DNA of 64,000 nucleotides, taken from positions 124,001 to 188,000 of the forward strand of contig NZ_JAKSYO010000172.1 of the NCBI RefSeq assembly GCF_022829635.1, written 5' to 3'. The notes under the pieces were generated by a model. The model was given only the letters and a program-made list of their open reading frames with translations. It had not been told where the DNA came from and made no database searches. The first letter of the stretch is position 1; each line of letters starts with the position of its first letter. Below, one piece after another: positions 55,049 to 63,981 of the stretch. The translations under genes and the position numbers were made by a program. This stretch comes from Methylobacterium sp. E-066 (GTDB lineage: Bacteria > Pseudomonadota > Alphaproteobacteria > Rhizobiales > Beijerinckiaceae).

Positions 55049-56074
55049 CTACGCGCGCAACGGCACTGACAGACGCCGCGAATCCTCCGGCCGGTAGGTG
55101 CCTTTCGGGACCGCGCCCCAGCCGGCCCCCTGGGCGACGAGGTCGCGCGGCGAGAAGCCGAAGCGCTGGCGAAACGCACGGCTGAAGGTGGCTGAGTCGG
55201 TGAACCCGCAACTCACCATGATCGACCCGATCCGGCCGCCGGTTGTCTGCATCATCACGATCCGGTCGTGGGCGCGGTCGAGCCGCGCATCGCGGATCGT
55301 GGCCGCGATTCCCTCCCCGCCGGCAAAGGCCGCGTAGAGGCGGCTGCGGGAGACCTGCAGGGCTTCCGCCAGGGCATTCGGACCGAATTCGGGCTCGTGC
55401 AGCCGACGCTGGATATGCGTGAGCGCCAACGAGCGCAAAGCCTCGGTCGAGAGCTCACCAGTGCCGGGCTCGGTCTGCCCGTGGAGGACTCCGTGGAGCA
55501 GGTGCAGCACGCCTTCGACGGCGATACCGGTCTCCGCCTCGGACATGTTGGACACCGACGTCGCCAGCGAGCCGAGATAAGCCTTCAGCAGCCCGTTCAG
55601 CGGCGTGTTGCCGAGCTTGCGCCCGGCGACATCCTGCGGATTGCCGACCTGCTCCAGGAAGACGGCACGCGACACCATCAGGCGGATCTCTTCGTAGCCG
55701 TCCCGGCTGCCGGCGGCGCCCGGCTGGCCCATCGCGCGGAACGCCACGTCGCCGGTGCGCAGGAGCGTGCCGTTGTTGCCCTGCTCGACATAGCCCTGCC
55801 CCGCGGTGATCAGCATGATCGCGATCTCGTCGCCCCCGTCGCGGCGGATGTGCCGCCCCGCGCGTTCGACATCGATCGGGCCGCTGACGGTGCGCATGAT
55901 CGTGCCGTGCGCGGACGCCGCGAGCATGCGGCTGGCCGAGAACGGCACGATGGACTCGAGCGCCGTGATATCCCCGGCGGGCATTACCGTATCGCACCAG
56001 TACTCGAACGCTTTGTTCGGCTCTACAGCGTCCGTGGACTGAATAAGGATCGGAACCTTATCTTTGACATTCAC
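55049..56074 (-). CDS. AraC-family regulator, array copy 1
   Basis: This 341-residue regulator has an N-terminal AraC-binding-like domain (PILIQSTDAVEPNKAFEYWC, MLITAGQGYVEQGNNGTLLR) and a C-terminal double helix-turn-helix. The recognition helices are SRSRLYAAF and FTDSATFSRAFRQRFGFSPR. The start is a GTG, with GAGGG five bases before it. A 23-residue C-terminal tail beyond QGAG is unique to this copy. Gene 1 of 4 in the array; effector and targets are unknown. Confidence 0.93.
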   Translation of the reverse strand: MNVKDKVPILIQSTDAVEPNKAFEYWCDTVMPAGDITALESIVPFSASRMLAASAHGTIMRTVSGPIDVERAGRHIRRDGGDEIAIMLITAGQGYVEQGNNGTLLRTGDVAFRAMGQPGAAGSRDGYEEIRLMVSRAVFLEQVGNPQDVAGRKLGNTPLNGLLKAYLGSLATSVSNMSEAETGIAVEGVLHLLHGVLHGQTEPGTGELSTEALRSLALTHIQRRLHEPEFGPNALAEALQVSRSRLYAAFAGGEGIAATIRDARLDRAHDRIVMMQTTGGRIGSIMVSCGFTDSATFSRAFRQRFGFSPRDLVAQGAGWGAVPKGTYRPEDSRRLSVPLRA

Positions 56075-56147
56075 GGAACCCTCACGTCATAAACCTTCTG
56101 GCAGACCGAGTGCCGGCCCGGTTAACTTTGCATGACGCATGCCGTTC

Positions 56148-56170
56148 CAGATCCGAGAGCTTTACGCAAT
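56148..56170 (-). promoter_or_regulatory. AraC-array conserved element, copy 1
   Basis: On the plus strand the element reads CAGATC, 12 bases, GCAAT; on the coding strand it is ATTGC-N12-GATCTG. It lies 74 bases before the GTG of the AraC copy 1 gene. The same element with identical internal spacing precedes the other three copies. Confidence 0.7.
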
Positions 56171-56217
56171 CGGCCAAGAGGCCCAAACGTTAGGCAAGCG
56201 GCGGAGCCGTACCGGTG

Positions 56218-57174
56218 TCAGCCGGCGCCCTGGGCGACGAGGTCCCGGGGCGACAGGCCGAAGCGCTGGCGGAACGCGCGGCTGAAGGCGGCCGGATCGG
56301 TGAAGCCGCAACTCGTCATGATCGACGCGATCCGGGCGCCGGTGTTTCGCATCATCACGATCCGGTCATGGGCGCGGTCGAGCCGCGCGTCGCGGATCGT
56401 GGCCGCGATCCCCTGCCCCCCGGCAAAGGCCGCGTAGAGGCGGCTGCGGGAGACCCGCAGGGAAGCGGCTAGGGAGTTCGGACCGAATTCGGGTTCGTGC
56501 AGGCGCCGCTGGATATGGGCGAGCGCCAGGGAGCGCATCGCCTCAGCGGAGAGCTCGCCATCGGCTGGCTCGGTCCGACCGTGGATCACCCCGCGGAGCA
56601 GATGCAGCACGCCTTCGACGGCGATGCCCGCCTCCCCCTCCGACATGCCGGAGACCGATGTCGTGAACGCGGCGAGATAAGCCGACAGCAGCCCGCGGGC
56701 GGGCGTGGCGCCGAGCTTGCGGCCGACCACGTCCTGCGTGTTGCCGACCTGCGCCAGGAAAGTGGCGCGCGGCACCACGAGGCGGATCTCCTCGTAGCCT
56801 TTCCGGCTGCCGGCGGCACCGGGCTGGCCCATGGCGTGGAAGGCCACGTCGCCGGCCCGCAGGAGCGTGCCGTGGTCGCCCTGCTCGACATAGCCCTCGC
56901 CCGCCACGATCAGCATGATCGACATCTCGTCGCGCCCATCCCGGCGGATGTGGCGCATGTCGCGGTCCACACCGATCGGGCCGCTGACGGTGCGCAGGAG
57001 CGTGCCATGCGCGGAGGCCGCGACCATGCGACTGGCCGAGAAGGGCACGACCGAGTCGAACGGCGTAATGTCCGCGGCGGACATCACCGTATCGCGCCAG
57101 TACGCGAACGCCTTCGGCTGCTCGACGGCCCCCGTCTCAGCGATGAAGACCGGGACTTTATCCTTGCCACGCAC
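56218..57174 (-). CDS. AraC-family regulator, array copy 2
   Basis: This 318-residue copy starts at GTG 57174 (VRGKDKVPVF as translated). The N-terminal effector domain (FIAETGAVEQPKAFAYWRDT, YVEQGDHGTLLRAGDVAFHA) is diverged, while the C-terminal recognition helices (SRSRLYAAF and FTDPAAFSRAFRQRF) match the other copies nearly exactly. An in-frame ATG at 57240 is possible, but the GTG aligns with the start of the other three copies. Confidence 0.93.
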   Translation of the reverse strand: MRGKDKVPVFIAETGAVEQPKAFAYWRDTVMSAADITPFDSVVPFSASRMVAASAHGTLLRTVSGPIGVDRDMRHIRRDGRDEMSIMLIVAGEGYVEQGDHGTLLRAGDVAFHAMGQPGAAGSRKGYEEIRLVVPRATFLAQVGNTQDVVGRKLGATPARGLLSAYLAAFTTSVSGMSEGEAGIAVEGVLHLLRGVIHGRTEPADGELSAEAMRSLALAHIQRRLHEPEFGPNSLAASLRVSRSRLYAAFAGGQGIAATIRDARLDRAHDRIVMMRNTGARIASIMTSCGFTDPAAFSRAFRQRFGLSPRDLVAQGAG

Positions 57175-57247
57175 GGTGCGCTCGCCTCGCAACGCTCGAA
57201 CCGTCCCGGACGTCTTGCCGGCTCGGGCTTCAGCGATCACGGCGTCT

Positions 57248-57270
57248 CAGATCCCACAGCTCTGCGCAAT
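57248..57270 (-). promoter_or_regulatory. AraC-array conserved element, copy 2
   Basis: CAGATC, 12 bases, GCAAT on the plus strand, 74 bases before the GTG of copy 2, the same offset as copies 1 and 3. It shares a longer context with copy 1: CGCAATCG, one base, CCAAG. Confidence 0.7.
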
Positions 57271-57435
57271 CGACCAAGCGGCCTATGCATGAGGCTTGCT
57301 GTCCTGGCGCCGCCCTCGGCAATCCTGTGCGACGGCCCCCGGCCAACGCGGTGCTCGATCGCACGCGAGGGCCGCAACACTGCATCGGCCGGCTGACCGA
57401 TCTGCCGGAGCCCGCGATCGCCGCCACGGATCCGG

Positions 57436-58392
57436 TCAGTCGCAGCCTTGCGCGATGAGGTCCCGGGGCGGGAGGCCGAAGCGCTGGCGGAATGCGCGGC
57501 TGAAGGCGGCCGGGTCGGTGAAGCCGCAACTCGCCATGATCGACGCGATCCGGGCGCCCGCCTTCCGCATCATCACGATGCGGTCGTGGGCGCGGTTGAG
57601 TCGCGCCTCGCGGATCGTGGCCGCGATCCCCTCCCCGCCGGCGAAGGCGGCGTAGAGGCGGCTGCGGGAGACCCGAAGGTCCGCCGCCAGGGAATCCGGC
57701 CCGAATTCGGGATCGTGCAGACGATGCTCGATCCGCGCCAGCGCCAGGGAGCGGAGGGCGTTGGCCGAGAGCTCGCCATCCGCTTGCGCGTTCCGGCCGC
57801 TGATGACGCCGCGGAGCAGGTGCAGCGCGCCTTCGACGGCGATGCCGGTCTCCGCGTCCGACATCTGGGCGACCGAATCCGCGAAGGTGCGCATATAGGC
57901 GGCGAAGAGCTGGTTCAGCGGGCCGGCGGCGAACTTCCGGGCGGCGAAATCGTCTACGTTGCCGACCTGAGCTAGGAAGGTGGCCCGGGGCACCGTGAGG
58001 CGGATCTCCTCGAAGTCGGTCAAGGCCCCCGCAGCGCCGGGCCGTCCCCAGGTCTGAAAGCTGATGTCGCCGGGGCCGAGCAGCGACCCGTTGTTGACCT
58101 GCTCCAGGTAACCGCTCCCGTGGAGGATCAGCATGATGCCGACGTCGTCGCGGCCATCCTGGCGCAGGTGGAGCGGCCGACGTTCCAGACTGTACGGGCT
58201 GCTGACCGTGTGAAAGATCGCGCCGTGGCTGGACGACGCGACCAGGCGCGAGGCCGCGAACGGCTTGGCCGAATCAAGCTGCGACAGATCCGTGCCGGTG
58301 ACGACGGCGTTGCGCCAATAGTCGAACGCTTGCTTGGGCTCGACGGAATCAGTCGTTCCAAAAAAGACCGGGACCGTTTTCTTGGCGTTCAC
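57436..58392 (-). CDS. AraC-family regulator, array copy 3
   Basis: This 318-residue copy starts at GTG 58392 (KKTVPVFFGTTDSVEPKQAF follows). Recognition helices are as in copies 2 and 4 (SRSRLYAAF, FTDPAAFSRAFRQRF). The effector domain carries YSLERRPLHLRQDGRDDVGI and FQTWGRPGAAG, closer to copy 4 than to copies 1 and 2. TTGAGG lies upstream of the start. Ends QGCD instead of QGAG. Confidence 0.93.
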   Translation of the reverse strand: MNAKKTVPVFFGTTDSVEPKQAFDYWRNAVVTGTDLSQLDSAKPFAASRLVASSSHGAIFHTVSSPYSLERRPLHLRQDGRDDVGIMLILHGSGYLEQVNNGSLLGPGDISFQTWGRPGAAGALTDFEEIRLTVPRATFLAQVGNVDDFAARKFAAGPLNQLFAAYMRTFADSVAQMSDAETGIAVEGALHLLRGVISGRNAQADGELSANALRSLALARIEHRLHDPEFGPDSLAADLRVSRSRLYAAFAGGEGIAATIREARLNRAHDRIVMMRKAGARIASIMASCGFTDPAAFSRAFRQRFGLPPRDLIAQGCD

Positions 58393-59065
58393 GGCGGATC
58401 TGCCTCAAGATCCCGGGTTTGAGCCCAGGCGATCGCTCGCCTGAGCGAGCGCGCACTGAGCGTCTCAGATCGGACATCCGCAGGCAATAGCGAAGCACAG
58501 GTCCGCTGAAGACGGCCGATGCTGCTTGCACGCCTTTCTGTTCAAGCGCCTATATTCGCTATCGATTGCCATTTGCTCGCAACGAAACAAATTCTTACTG
58601 CATGCAGATTGGATTGCCGGACAAGAAACGGCACGAAATCATATTTCAGGCCGAATTTTAAGTTGCGCGAATGAAGGCATAACTCTGAATCGTGTTTCGA
58701 AATCCGTTAACGTACACGTCACAAAAACACGAAGATTCAAATAACGTTTCTCGGCAACATACAGATTTTTGTTTAAGCAATCCAGAAAATTTTCTATGTG
58801 TTTGAGCGCATTGCCTCATTATCTCGTTTCGTATTCGGTGAGACTGCTGATAGGGCCTGTATCGCGAGCAACCCAGCCATCTGCTGATGATGCACCGTCC
58901 TGCGAACCCGTACTCGAAGCCATCTTCGTGATTGATCGATAATCGGCGTCCCGACTGTGCCGGGCAGTACCCCGGTAGCCCAGCCGCCGACATCGCGCCT
59001 CTCGACGGTCCATGGATCACGAAGGGCCGGATCGCCGCGCCATTCCCGCGTCGGATCCGATCCAA
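58393..59065. other. intergenic region within the AraC array, AT-rich core
   Basis: This 673-base interval lies between AraC copies 3 and 4. The first part carries the conserved element of copy 3 (58466-58488) and a short palindrome near 58,429-58,452. The stretch 58,540-58,860 is markedly AT-rich, with a C/T-poor pattern quite unlike the flanking coding DNA. No open frame was convincing and no fifth regulator remnant was found. Confidence 0.55.
58466..58488 (-). promoter_or_regulatory. AraC-array conserved element, copy 3
   Basis: CAGATC, 12 bases, GCAAT on the plus strand, 74 bases before the GTG of copy 3. The preceding TCTCAGATC matches copy 2. Confidence 0.7.
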
Positions 59066-60022
59066 TCAGCCCGCGCCCTGGGCGACGAGGTCCCGGGGCG
59101 AGAGGCCGAAGCGCTGGCGGAACGCGCGGCTGAATGCAGCGGGATCGGTGAAGCCGCAACTCGCCATGATCGACGCGATTCGGGCGCCGGTCTTGCGCAT
59201 CATCACGAGCCGGTCATGGGCACGGTCGAGCCGCGCGTCGCGGATCGTCGCCGCGACCCCCTCGCCGCCGGAAAAAGCGGCGTAGAGGCGGCTGCGGGAA
59301 ACCCGCAGGGAGGCGGCCAGGGAGTTCGGACCGAATTCGGGATCGTGCAGACGGCGCTGGATATGGGCGAGCGCCAGGGAGCGCACCGCCTCCGCGGAGA
59401 GTTCTCCATCCTCACGCGCCTCCTGCCCGTTGCTGACGCCGCGCAGCAGGTGAAGCGCCCCCTCGACGGCGATGCCGGTCTCCGCGACCGACATGTGCTG
59501 GATGGACCGGGCGAACGTCTGCAGATAGGCGGAAAACATCCCGCTCAGCGGCGACACGGCCAGCTTGCGGCCGCCGAAATCGTACATGTTGCCGACCTGC
59601 TCGAGGAAAGTGGCGCGGGGCACCGTGAGGCGCAACTCCTCGAAGTTGTCCAGGCCGGCCCCGGCCCCCGGCCGGTCCCAGGCATGGAAGGTGATGTCGC
59701 CGGCTTGCAGCAGCGCCCCGTTGTTGCCCTGCTCGATATACCCGCTCCCGCGTAGGATCAGCATGATGCCGACCTCTTCACGCCCATCACGGCGCACGTG
59801 CTGTGCGGTGCGCTCCAGGCTGTAGGGATCGCTGACCGTGTGGGAGATTGCGCCGTGCGCAGAGGGCACGATCGTTCGAGCCGCCGAGAACGGCAGGACC
59901 GGATCGATCGGCGCCACCTCCGTGCCGACCATGACCGTATTCCGCCAATAGTCGAAGGCCTGCTTTCGTTCGACGGAATCAGTCGTCTGGACCAAAAATG
60001 GGATTTTATCCTTGCTCTTCAC
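59066..60022 (-). CDS. AraC-family regulator, array copy 4
   Basis: This 318-residue copy starts at GTG 60022 (KSKDKIPFLVQTTDSVERKQ follows). The effector domain resembles copy 3 (DPYSLERTAQHVRRDGREEV, MLILRGSGYIEQGNNGALLQ). The C-terminal helices (SRSRLYAAF, FTDPAAFSRAFRQRF) are again shared. It is the last copy, with a 419-base upstream gap holding its conserved element. Confidence 0.93.
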   Translation of the reverse strand: MKSKDKIPFLVQTTDSVERKQAFDYWRNTVMVGTEVAPIDPVLPFSAARTIVPSAHGAISHTVSDPYSLERTAQHVRRDGREEVGIMLILRGSGYIEQGNNGALLQAGDITFHAWDRPGAGAGLDNFEELRLTVPRATFLEQVGNMYDFGGRKLAVSPLSGMFSAYLQTFARSIQHMSVAETGIAVEGALHLLRGVSNGQEAREDGELSAEAVRSLALAHIQRRLHDPEFGPNSLAASLRVSRSRLYAAFSGGEGVAATIRDARLDRAHDRLVMMRKTGARIASIMASCGFTDPAAFSRAFRQRFGLSPRDLVAQGAG

Positions 60023-60441
60023 GGAAAAGATTTATCCCGTAATTTTAGAATTAAATGAATTCTATTTGTCGTTAAGGCAACAGCAGCGGTAGAATTTCAG
60101 ATCCGACAAAGATAAGCAATAGGCAGGCCGTGAACCGCAAAGATGCCTTCTCGTGCGAAGATTTCGCTATTAGGCCGCTCCGCACACAAATCGGGGGCGC
60201 CAAGGAAATAAAACGGATCGATTAAGCAGAAATATCAAACCACTCTAATAATAATAGCTCATCATCATTTACTATACGTGCGTCAAAATCCCGCACTGAT
60301 AAGTATAAATATCGCGAACTTTTCTTGGCGCGCATCCGCCGACGGGGGGCAAGGCCGAACCGACGACGGACACCGCCGCACAGGATTGCCGGGTCGGTGT
60401 GTTGGCAACGGACCAGAATCGATGCGCGCCGGGTGCCCCCG
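60023..60441. other. AT-rich intergenic region upstream of AraC copy 4
   Basis: The interval of 419 bases separates AraC copy 4 from the MJ0042 zinc-ribbon gene. It is AT-rich at 60,023-60,100 and 60,190-60,310. A minus-strand frame at 60,222-60,467 crosses it but overlaps the 3' end of the zinc-ribbon gene and has no recognisable features, so it is not called. Confidence 0.5.
60098..60120 (-). promoter_or_regulatory. AraC-array conserved element, copy 4
   Basis: CAGATC, 12 bases, GCAAT on the plus strand, 76 bases before the GTG of copy 4. Its surroundings are AT-rich, unlike copies 1 and 2, yet the two half-elements and spacing are kept. Confidence 0.7.
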
Positions 60442-61191
60442 TCACGGCCCACGCGACGGTTCGGCATCGGCGAAGCGCAGCACCACGGCGCGGCCGGAGG
60501 CCGGCGGGCTCGTGAGGCTCCCGCGGAACCGGGCCGTCTCGGCGGTGCCGAGCACCGCCCGGGGCGCAGCCACCGGGAACGTCCGGATCACGCGGCCGCC
60601 GGCATCGCGGATCTCGACGCTCAGGGCCGAGACCGGCACGTCGGTCCGGGCGATCCCGACGAGATCGCCCTCGATCACCAGTTCGGCCGGCCGGCCATCC
60701 TCGGCGGGGGTGCTGAACGCCACCACGTCGTGGATCTCGATACCGCGGACATTCACCGGCAGCCCGACCCGGGCGAACAGGGCGGCGCTCTGCGGAACGA
60801 CCCGGACCACGCTGGTTCGGGCGAGGCACAGGAGCGGCAGAGCCGCCAGCAGCGTCAGGCCGACGGCCAGGGAGGGCGACAGGCCCGGGATACCGCGCCA
60901 GCCCCTGCGGGTCGGGCGCACCGGAGCCCGGCGGCGGGCTGGGGGCGGCTCGGACGTGTCGGAGGCCGCCCGGACCGTGGCCGAAGCCTCCTGCCAGGCG
61001 GCGTCCGCGACCGGATCGGGCTCCGCCTCGCCCTTCTCCGCCAGCTCCGCCTCGTGGCCGGCGAGCACGTCGGCCGGGGTGAGGAACCAGGTCTCCCGGC
61101 AGGCGGCGCAGCGGACCGAGCGTCCGTCCATGCCGACCTTGCCGGCTTCGAGCCGGTACTCGCTGGCGCAGCTCGGGCAGACGATCAGCAT
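60442..61191 (-). CDS. MJ0042-type zinc-ribbon membrane protein
   Basis: The 249-residue protein has an N-terminal zinc ribbon with Cys5-x2-Cys8 (IVCPSCASEYRL) and Cys28-x2-Cys31 (VRCAACRETW), a basic linker, one transmembrane helix at about 108-125 (LSPSLAVGLTLLAALPLLCL) and a periplasmic domain similar to DUF3426. The gene is divergent from ftsEX, as in many alphaproteobacteria; the function is unknown. Confidence 0.88.
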   Translation of the reverse strand: MLIVCPSCASEYRLEAGKVGMDGRSVRCAACRETWFLTPADVLAGHEAELAEKGEAEPDPVADAAWQEASATVRAASDTSEPPPARRRAPVRPTRRGWRGIPGLSPSLAVGLTLLAALPLLCLARTSVVRVVPQSAALFARVGLPVNVRGIEIHDVVAFSTPAEDGRPAELVIEGDLVGIARTDVPVSALSVEIRDAGGRVIRTFPVAAPRAVLGTAETARFRGSLTSPPASGRAVVLRFADAEPSRGP

Positions 61192-61388
61192 ACGCGCGCC
61201 ATTCGTTCCATCGGGGACCGTTTCCGATCGGACAGGCCGCAGCCGGACTGCAAATCAGTTGCGAAACCGTGCCCGAACAGGGTTAAGCGTCGGTGAAACG
61301 GCACCGGCCTTGAAAACGCCCGCCCATCCGGCGATTTCCGAACCATGGATCGGCGAAACCCGGCACGGCTTTGAACGTACAGGCGAGC

Positions 61389-62081
61389 ATGAAGAGCCTG
61401 CTGCCCGGCGCGGAACGGCCGGTGGTGCAGTTCGAGAATGTCGGCATGCGCTACGGCCTCGGGCCGGAGGTGCTGTCGGATGTGAGCTTCCGGATCGCAC
61501 CGCGCTCGTTCCAGTTCCTCACGGGCCCGTCCGGCGCCGGCAAGACGACGCTGCTGCGCCTGATCCTGCTGTCGGTGCGCCCGACCCGCGGACTCGTCTC
61601 GATTTTCGGTGAGGAGGTCAGCGGCATCTCGGCGAAGGCGCTCACCGGCCTGCGGCGGCGCATGGGCGTGGTGTTCCAGGATTTCCGCCTGCTCGACCAT
61701 CTCACCACCTACGAGAACGTGGCGCTGCCGCTGCGCGTCCAGGGTCGGTCCGAGGCGAGCTACCGGGCCGAGGTGGTCGAGCTGCTGCGCTGGGTCGGCC
61801 TCGGCGAGCGCATGCATGCCCTGCCGCCGCTCCTGTCGGGCGGGGAGAAGCAGCGCGCCGCCATCGCCCGGGCGCTGATCGCCCGGCCGGACCTGCTGCT
61901 CGCCGACGAGCCCACCGGCAACGTCGATCCCAGCCTCGGCCGCCGGCTGCTGCGGCTGTTCCTGGAACTCAACAAGCTCGGGACCTCGGTGATCATCGCG
62001 ACCCACGATTTCGGCATCATGGACGCCGTCGACGCCCGCCGCATGGTGCTGGGCGAAGGCCGGCTGCGGATCGAGGAATGA
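61389..62081 (+). CDS. ftsE: cell division ATP-binding protein FtsE
   Basis: This 230-residue ABC ATPase has Walker A GPSGAGKT at 46-53, signature LSGGEKQR, and Walker B LLLADEPTGNVD, with the FtsE context VVFQDFRLLDHLTTYENVALPL. With FtsX it controls septal peptidoglycan hydrolysis. ATG 61389 was preferred over a TTG at 61371. It overlaps ftsX by four bases (ATGA). Confidence 0.95.
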   Translation: MKSLLPGAERPVVQFENVGMRYGLGPEVLSDVSFRIAPRSFQFLTGPSGAGKTTLLRLILLSVRPTRGLVSIFGEEVSGISAKALTGLRRRMGVVFQDFRLLDHLTTYENVALPLRVQGRSEASYRAEVVELLRWVGLGERMHALPPLLSGGEKQRAAIARALIARPDLLLADEPTGNVDPSLGRRLLRLFLELNKLGTSVIIATHDFGIMDAVDARRMVLGEGRLRIEE

Positions 62082-63046
62082 GCGCACCGGCCACCACCCG
62101 GGCCCAGGCCGAGTCACCGTCCGGCCCCGCGGATCCGAGCCTGCCGACGAATTTGCGCCGCAACGCCGCCCTGGTCCCCACCGACACCGCGGCCGGACGC
62201 TCGCTCGCGGCGGTCATCGCGATCCTGACCTTCCTGGCGGGGCTGTGCGCGGGCGCCGCCGAGATCGTCGCCACCAATGCCGGGCAATGGCAGGGCGATG
62301 TCGCCCAGGAGGTAACGATCCAGGTCCGGCCCGGCCCCGGCCGGGACGTCGATGCCGACGTGGCCCGGGCCGAGACGATCGCCAAGTCCGAGCCCGGGAT
62401 CGCCGAGGCGCGGGTCTTCTCCAAGGCGGAGGCCGAGCGGCTGCTGGAGCCGTGGCTGGGCAGCGGCCTCGATCTGTCGGACCTGCCGGTGCCACGCCTG
62501 ATCGCCCTCAAGCTCGCCGACAACCGGAGCGCGGATCTGAAGCGCCTGCGCACCCGCCTCACCGAGGCGCTCCCCGGCGTGGCGAGCCTCGACGACCACG
62601 CGCTCTGGCTCCAGCGGCTGTCCACCGCAGCCAACGCCTTCGTGGGCATCGGCATCGGCATGGTGGTGCTGGTTCTGGTCGCCACCGGGTTGGCGGTGAC
62701 CTTCGCCACGCGCGGCGCCATGGCGGGCAACCGCGAGGTGGTGGAGGTGCTCCATTTCGTCGGCGCTGACGACGACTACATCGCCCGGGCGTTCCAGCGC
62801 CGATTCTTCGGGCTCGGCCTGCGCGGCGGTGCGATCGGGGCCGGGCTGGCGATCCTCGCTTTCGCCATCGCCGGCCTGCTCGCCCGGGCGGCCCGCTCGG
62901 GACCGGCCGGCCAGGAGGTCGAGGCCCTGTTCGGCGCCGTCCAGGTCGGGCTGCGCGGCTATGCCAGCATCATCCTGATCGGCGTGATCGCGTCGCTGGT
63001 TACCGGTGTGGTCTCGCGGATCACCGTGCGGCGGTTCCTGTCCTGA
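62078..63046 (+). CDS. ftsX: cell division protein FtsX
   Basis: This 322-residue permease-like partner of FtsE has a cytoplasmic N-terminus, TM1 at about 42-62 (SLAAVIAILTFLAGLCAGAA), a periplasmic domain (VTIQVRPGPGRDVDADVARAE, ending LWLQRLSTAANAFV) and three further helices. The family residues REVVEVLHFVGADDDYIARAF are present. The ATG overlaps the ftsE stop. Confidence 0.94.
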   Translation: MSAPATTRAQAESPSGPADPSLPTNLRRNAALVPTDTAAGRSLAAVIAILTFLAGLCAGAAEIVATNAGQWQGDVAQEVTIQVRPGPGRDVDADVARAETIAKSEPGIAEARVFSKAEAERLLEPWLGSGLDLSDLPVPRLIALKLADNRSADLKRLRTRLTEALPGVASLDDHALWLQRLSTAANAFVGIGIGMVVLVLVATGLAVTFATRGAMAGNREVVEVLHFVGADDDYIARAFQRRFFGLGLRGGAIGAGLAILAFAIAGLLARAARSGPAGQEVEALFGAVQVGLRGYASIILIGVIASLVTGVVSRITVRRFLS

Positions 63047-63186
63047 ACCCGTAACGATAGGGGCATTCAGGGGAAACAGGGCGTCCGGGCCAAACGTTAA
63101 CGATCGGGAAAGGTTATCGCGGCGGTGTGGGTGAGGCCGATACGGCTGCCTCCGGGCCGCCGCATTCGGCGCCGATCCTCCGGAGG

Positions 63187-63981
63187 ATGACCACGCGGAT
63201 GCAACGCGCACCGGCCCCCTGCCCGACCGACGCGATCGGCTGGGCCTGGAACGAGCGGTTTCCGCCGCGCCGCCTCGCTGCGCCGGCACACCCGCTTCCC
63301 CGGGGCCGGCGCGCCCTGTGGGTCTGCAGCCTCGGCGCCGGCCTCGGCGCCCTCGCGCTGTTCGCGGGCTTCCTCGTCTTCGTCGGCGCCCTCGCCCGGC
63401 ACGAGCGCAGCCCGGCCGACCGGGCCGACGGCATCGTCGCGCTCACCGGCGGCGCGCAGCGGATCGGTGACGCGATCGACCTCCTGGCCGGCGGCTACGG
63501 GCGGCGCCTGCTCATCACCGGCGTCAACGAGCGCACCAGCCGCGACGAGATCGCCCGGCTCAACCCGTCCCAGCGCGCCCTGATCGCCTGCTGCGTCGAT
63601 CTCGATTACCGGGCGCGCAACACCATCGGCAATGCCATCGAGACCCGTCGCTGGATGCGGGCGCACCGCTTCAGCACCGTCGCCGTGGTGACCTCGAACT
63701 ACCACATGCCGCGGACGCTGATCGAGCTGGACCATGCCCTGCAGGACAGCGACCGCGTTCTGCCGCATCCGGTCGTCACCGAGGGCCTCGATGCCGATCA
63801 CTGGTGGCAGAGCCCGCCCACGGCCAAGCTCCTGGCCTCGGAATACGTGAAATTCCTGGCGAGCTGGGTGCGCACGCGCTTCGAGGACGATCCGGAGCGT
63901 TCCCGGGCGGCAATCCTGATCGGCCGCGGCAAGCCGGTGAAGATGGTCGCCGAGCCGCTGATGATGCGCGGGATCGATTGA
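63187..63981 (+). CDS. YdcF-like (DUF218) membrane protein
   Basis: The 264-residue protein has one transmembrane helix at about 44-69 (LWVCSLGAGLGALALFAGFLVFVG) and a DUF218 domain with DGIVALTGGAQRIGDAIDLL, ARNTIGNAIETRRWMRAHRF and VTSNYHMPRTLIEL. The SNYHMPR segment is the family signature. Related proteins act in envelope polysaccharide or vancomycin-resistance (SanA) pathways. ATG 63187 is one of several starts; GTG 63127 and ATG 63199 are also possible. It follows ftsEX in the usual alphaproteobacterial order. Confidence 0.88.
   Translation: MTTRMQRAPAPCPTDAIGWAWNERFPPRRLAAPAHPLPRGRRALWVCSLGAGLGALALFAGFLVFVGALARHERSPADRADGIVALTGGAQRIGDAIDLLAGGYGRRLLITGVNERTSRDEIARLNPSQRALIACCVDLDYRARNTIGNAIETRRWMRAHRFSTVAVVTSNYHMPRTLIELDHALQDSDRVLPHPVVTEGLDADHWWQSPPTAKLLASEYVKFLASWVRTRFEDDPERSRAAILIGRGKPVKMVAEPLMMRGID

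Noticed and set aside
58765..58790. Possible fifth copy of the AraC-array element (CAGATT...GCAATC)
   Set aside because: The spacing is shorter than in the four true elements, one half-site differs, and no regulator gene follows at the expected distance.
60222..60467. Minus-strand 81-residue frame ending LLLLEWFDISA
   Set aside because: It overlaps the 3' end of the zinc-ribbon gene, lies mostly in AT-rich DNA, and has no ribosome binding site or recognisable motif.
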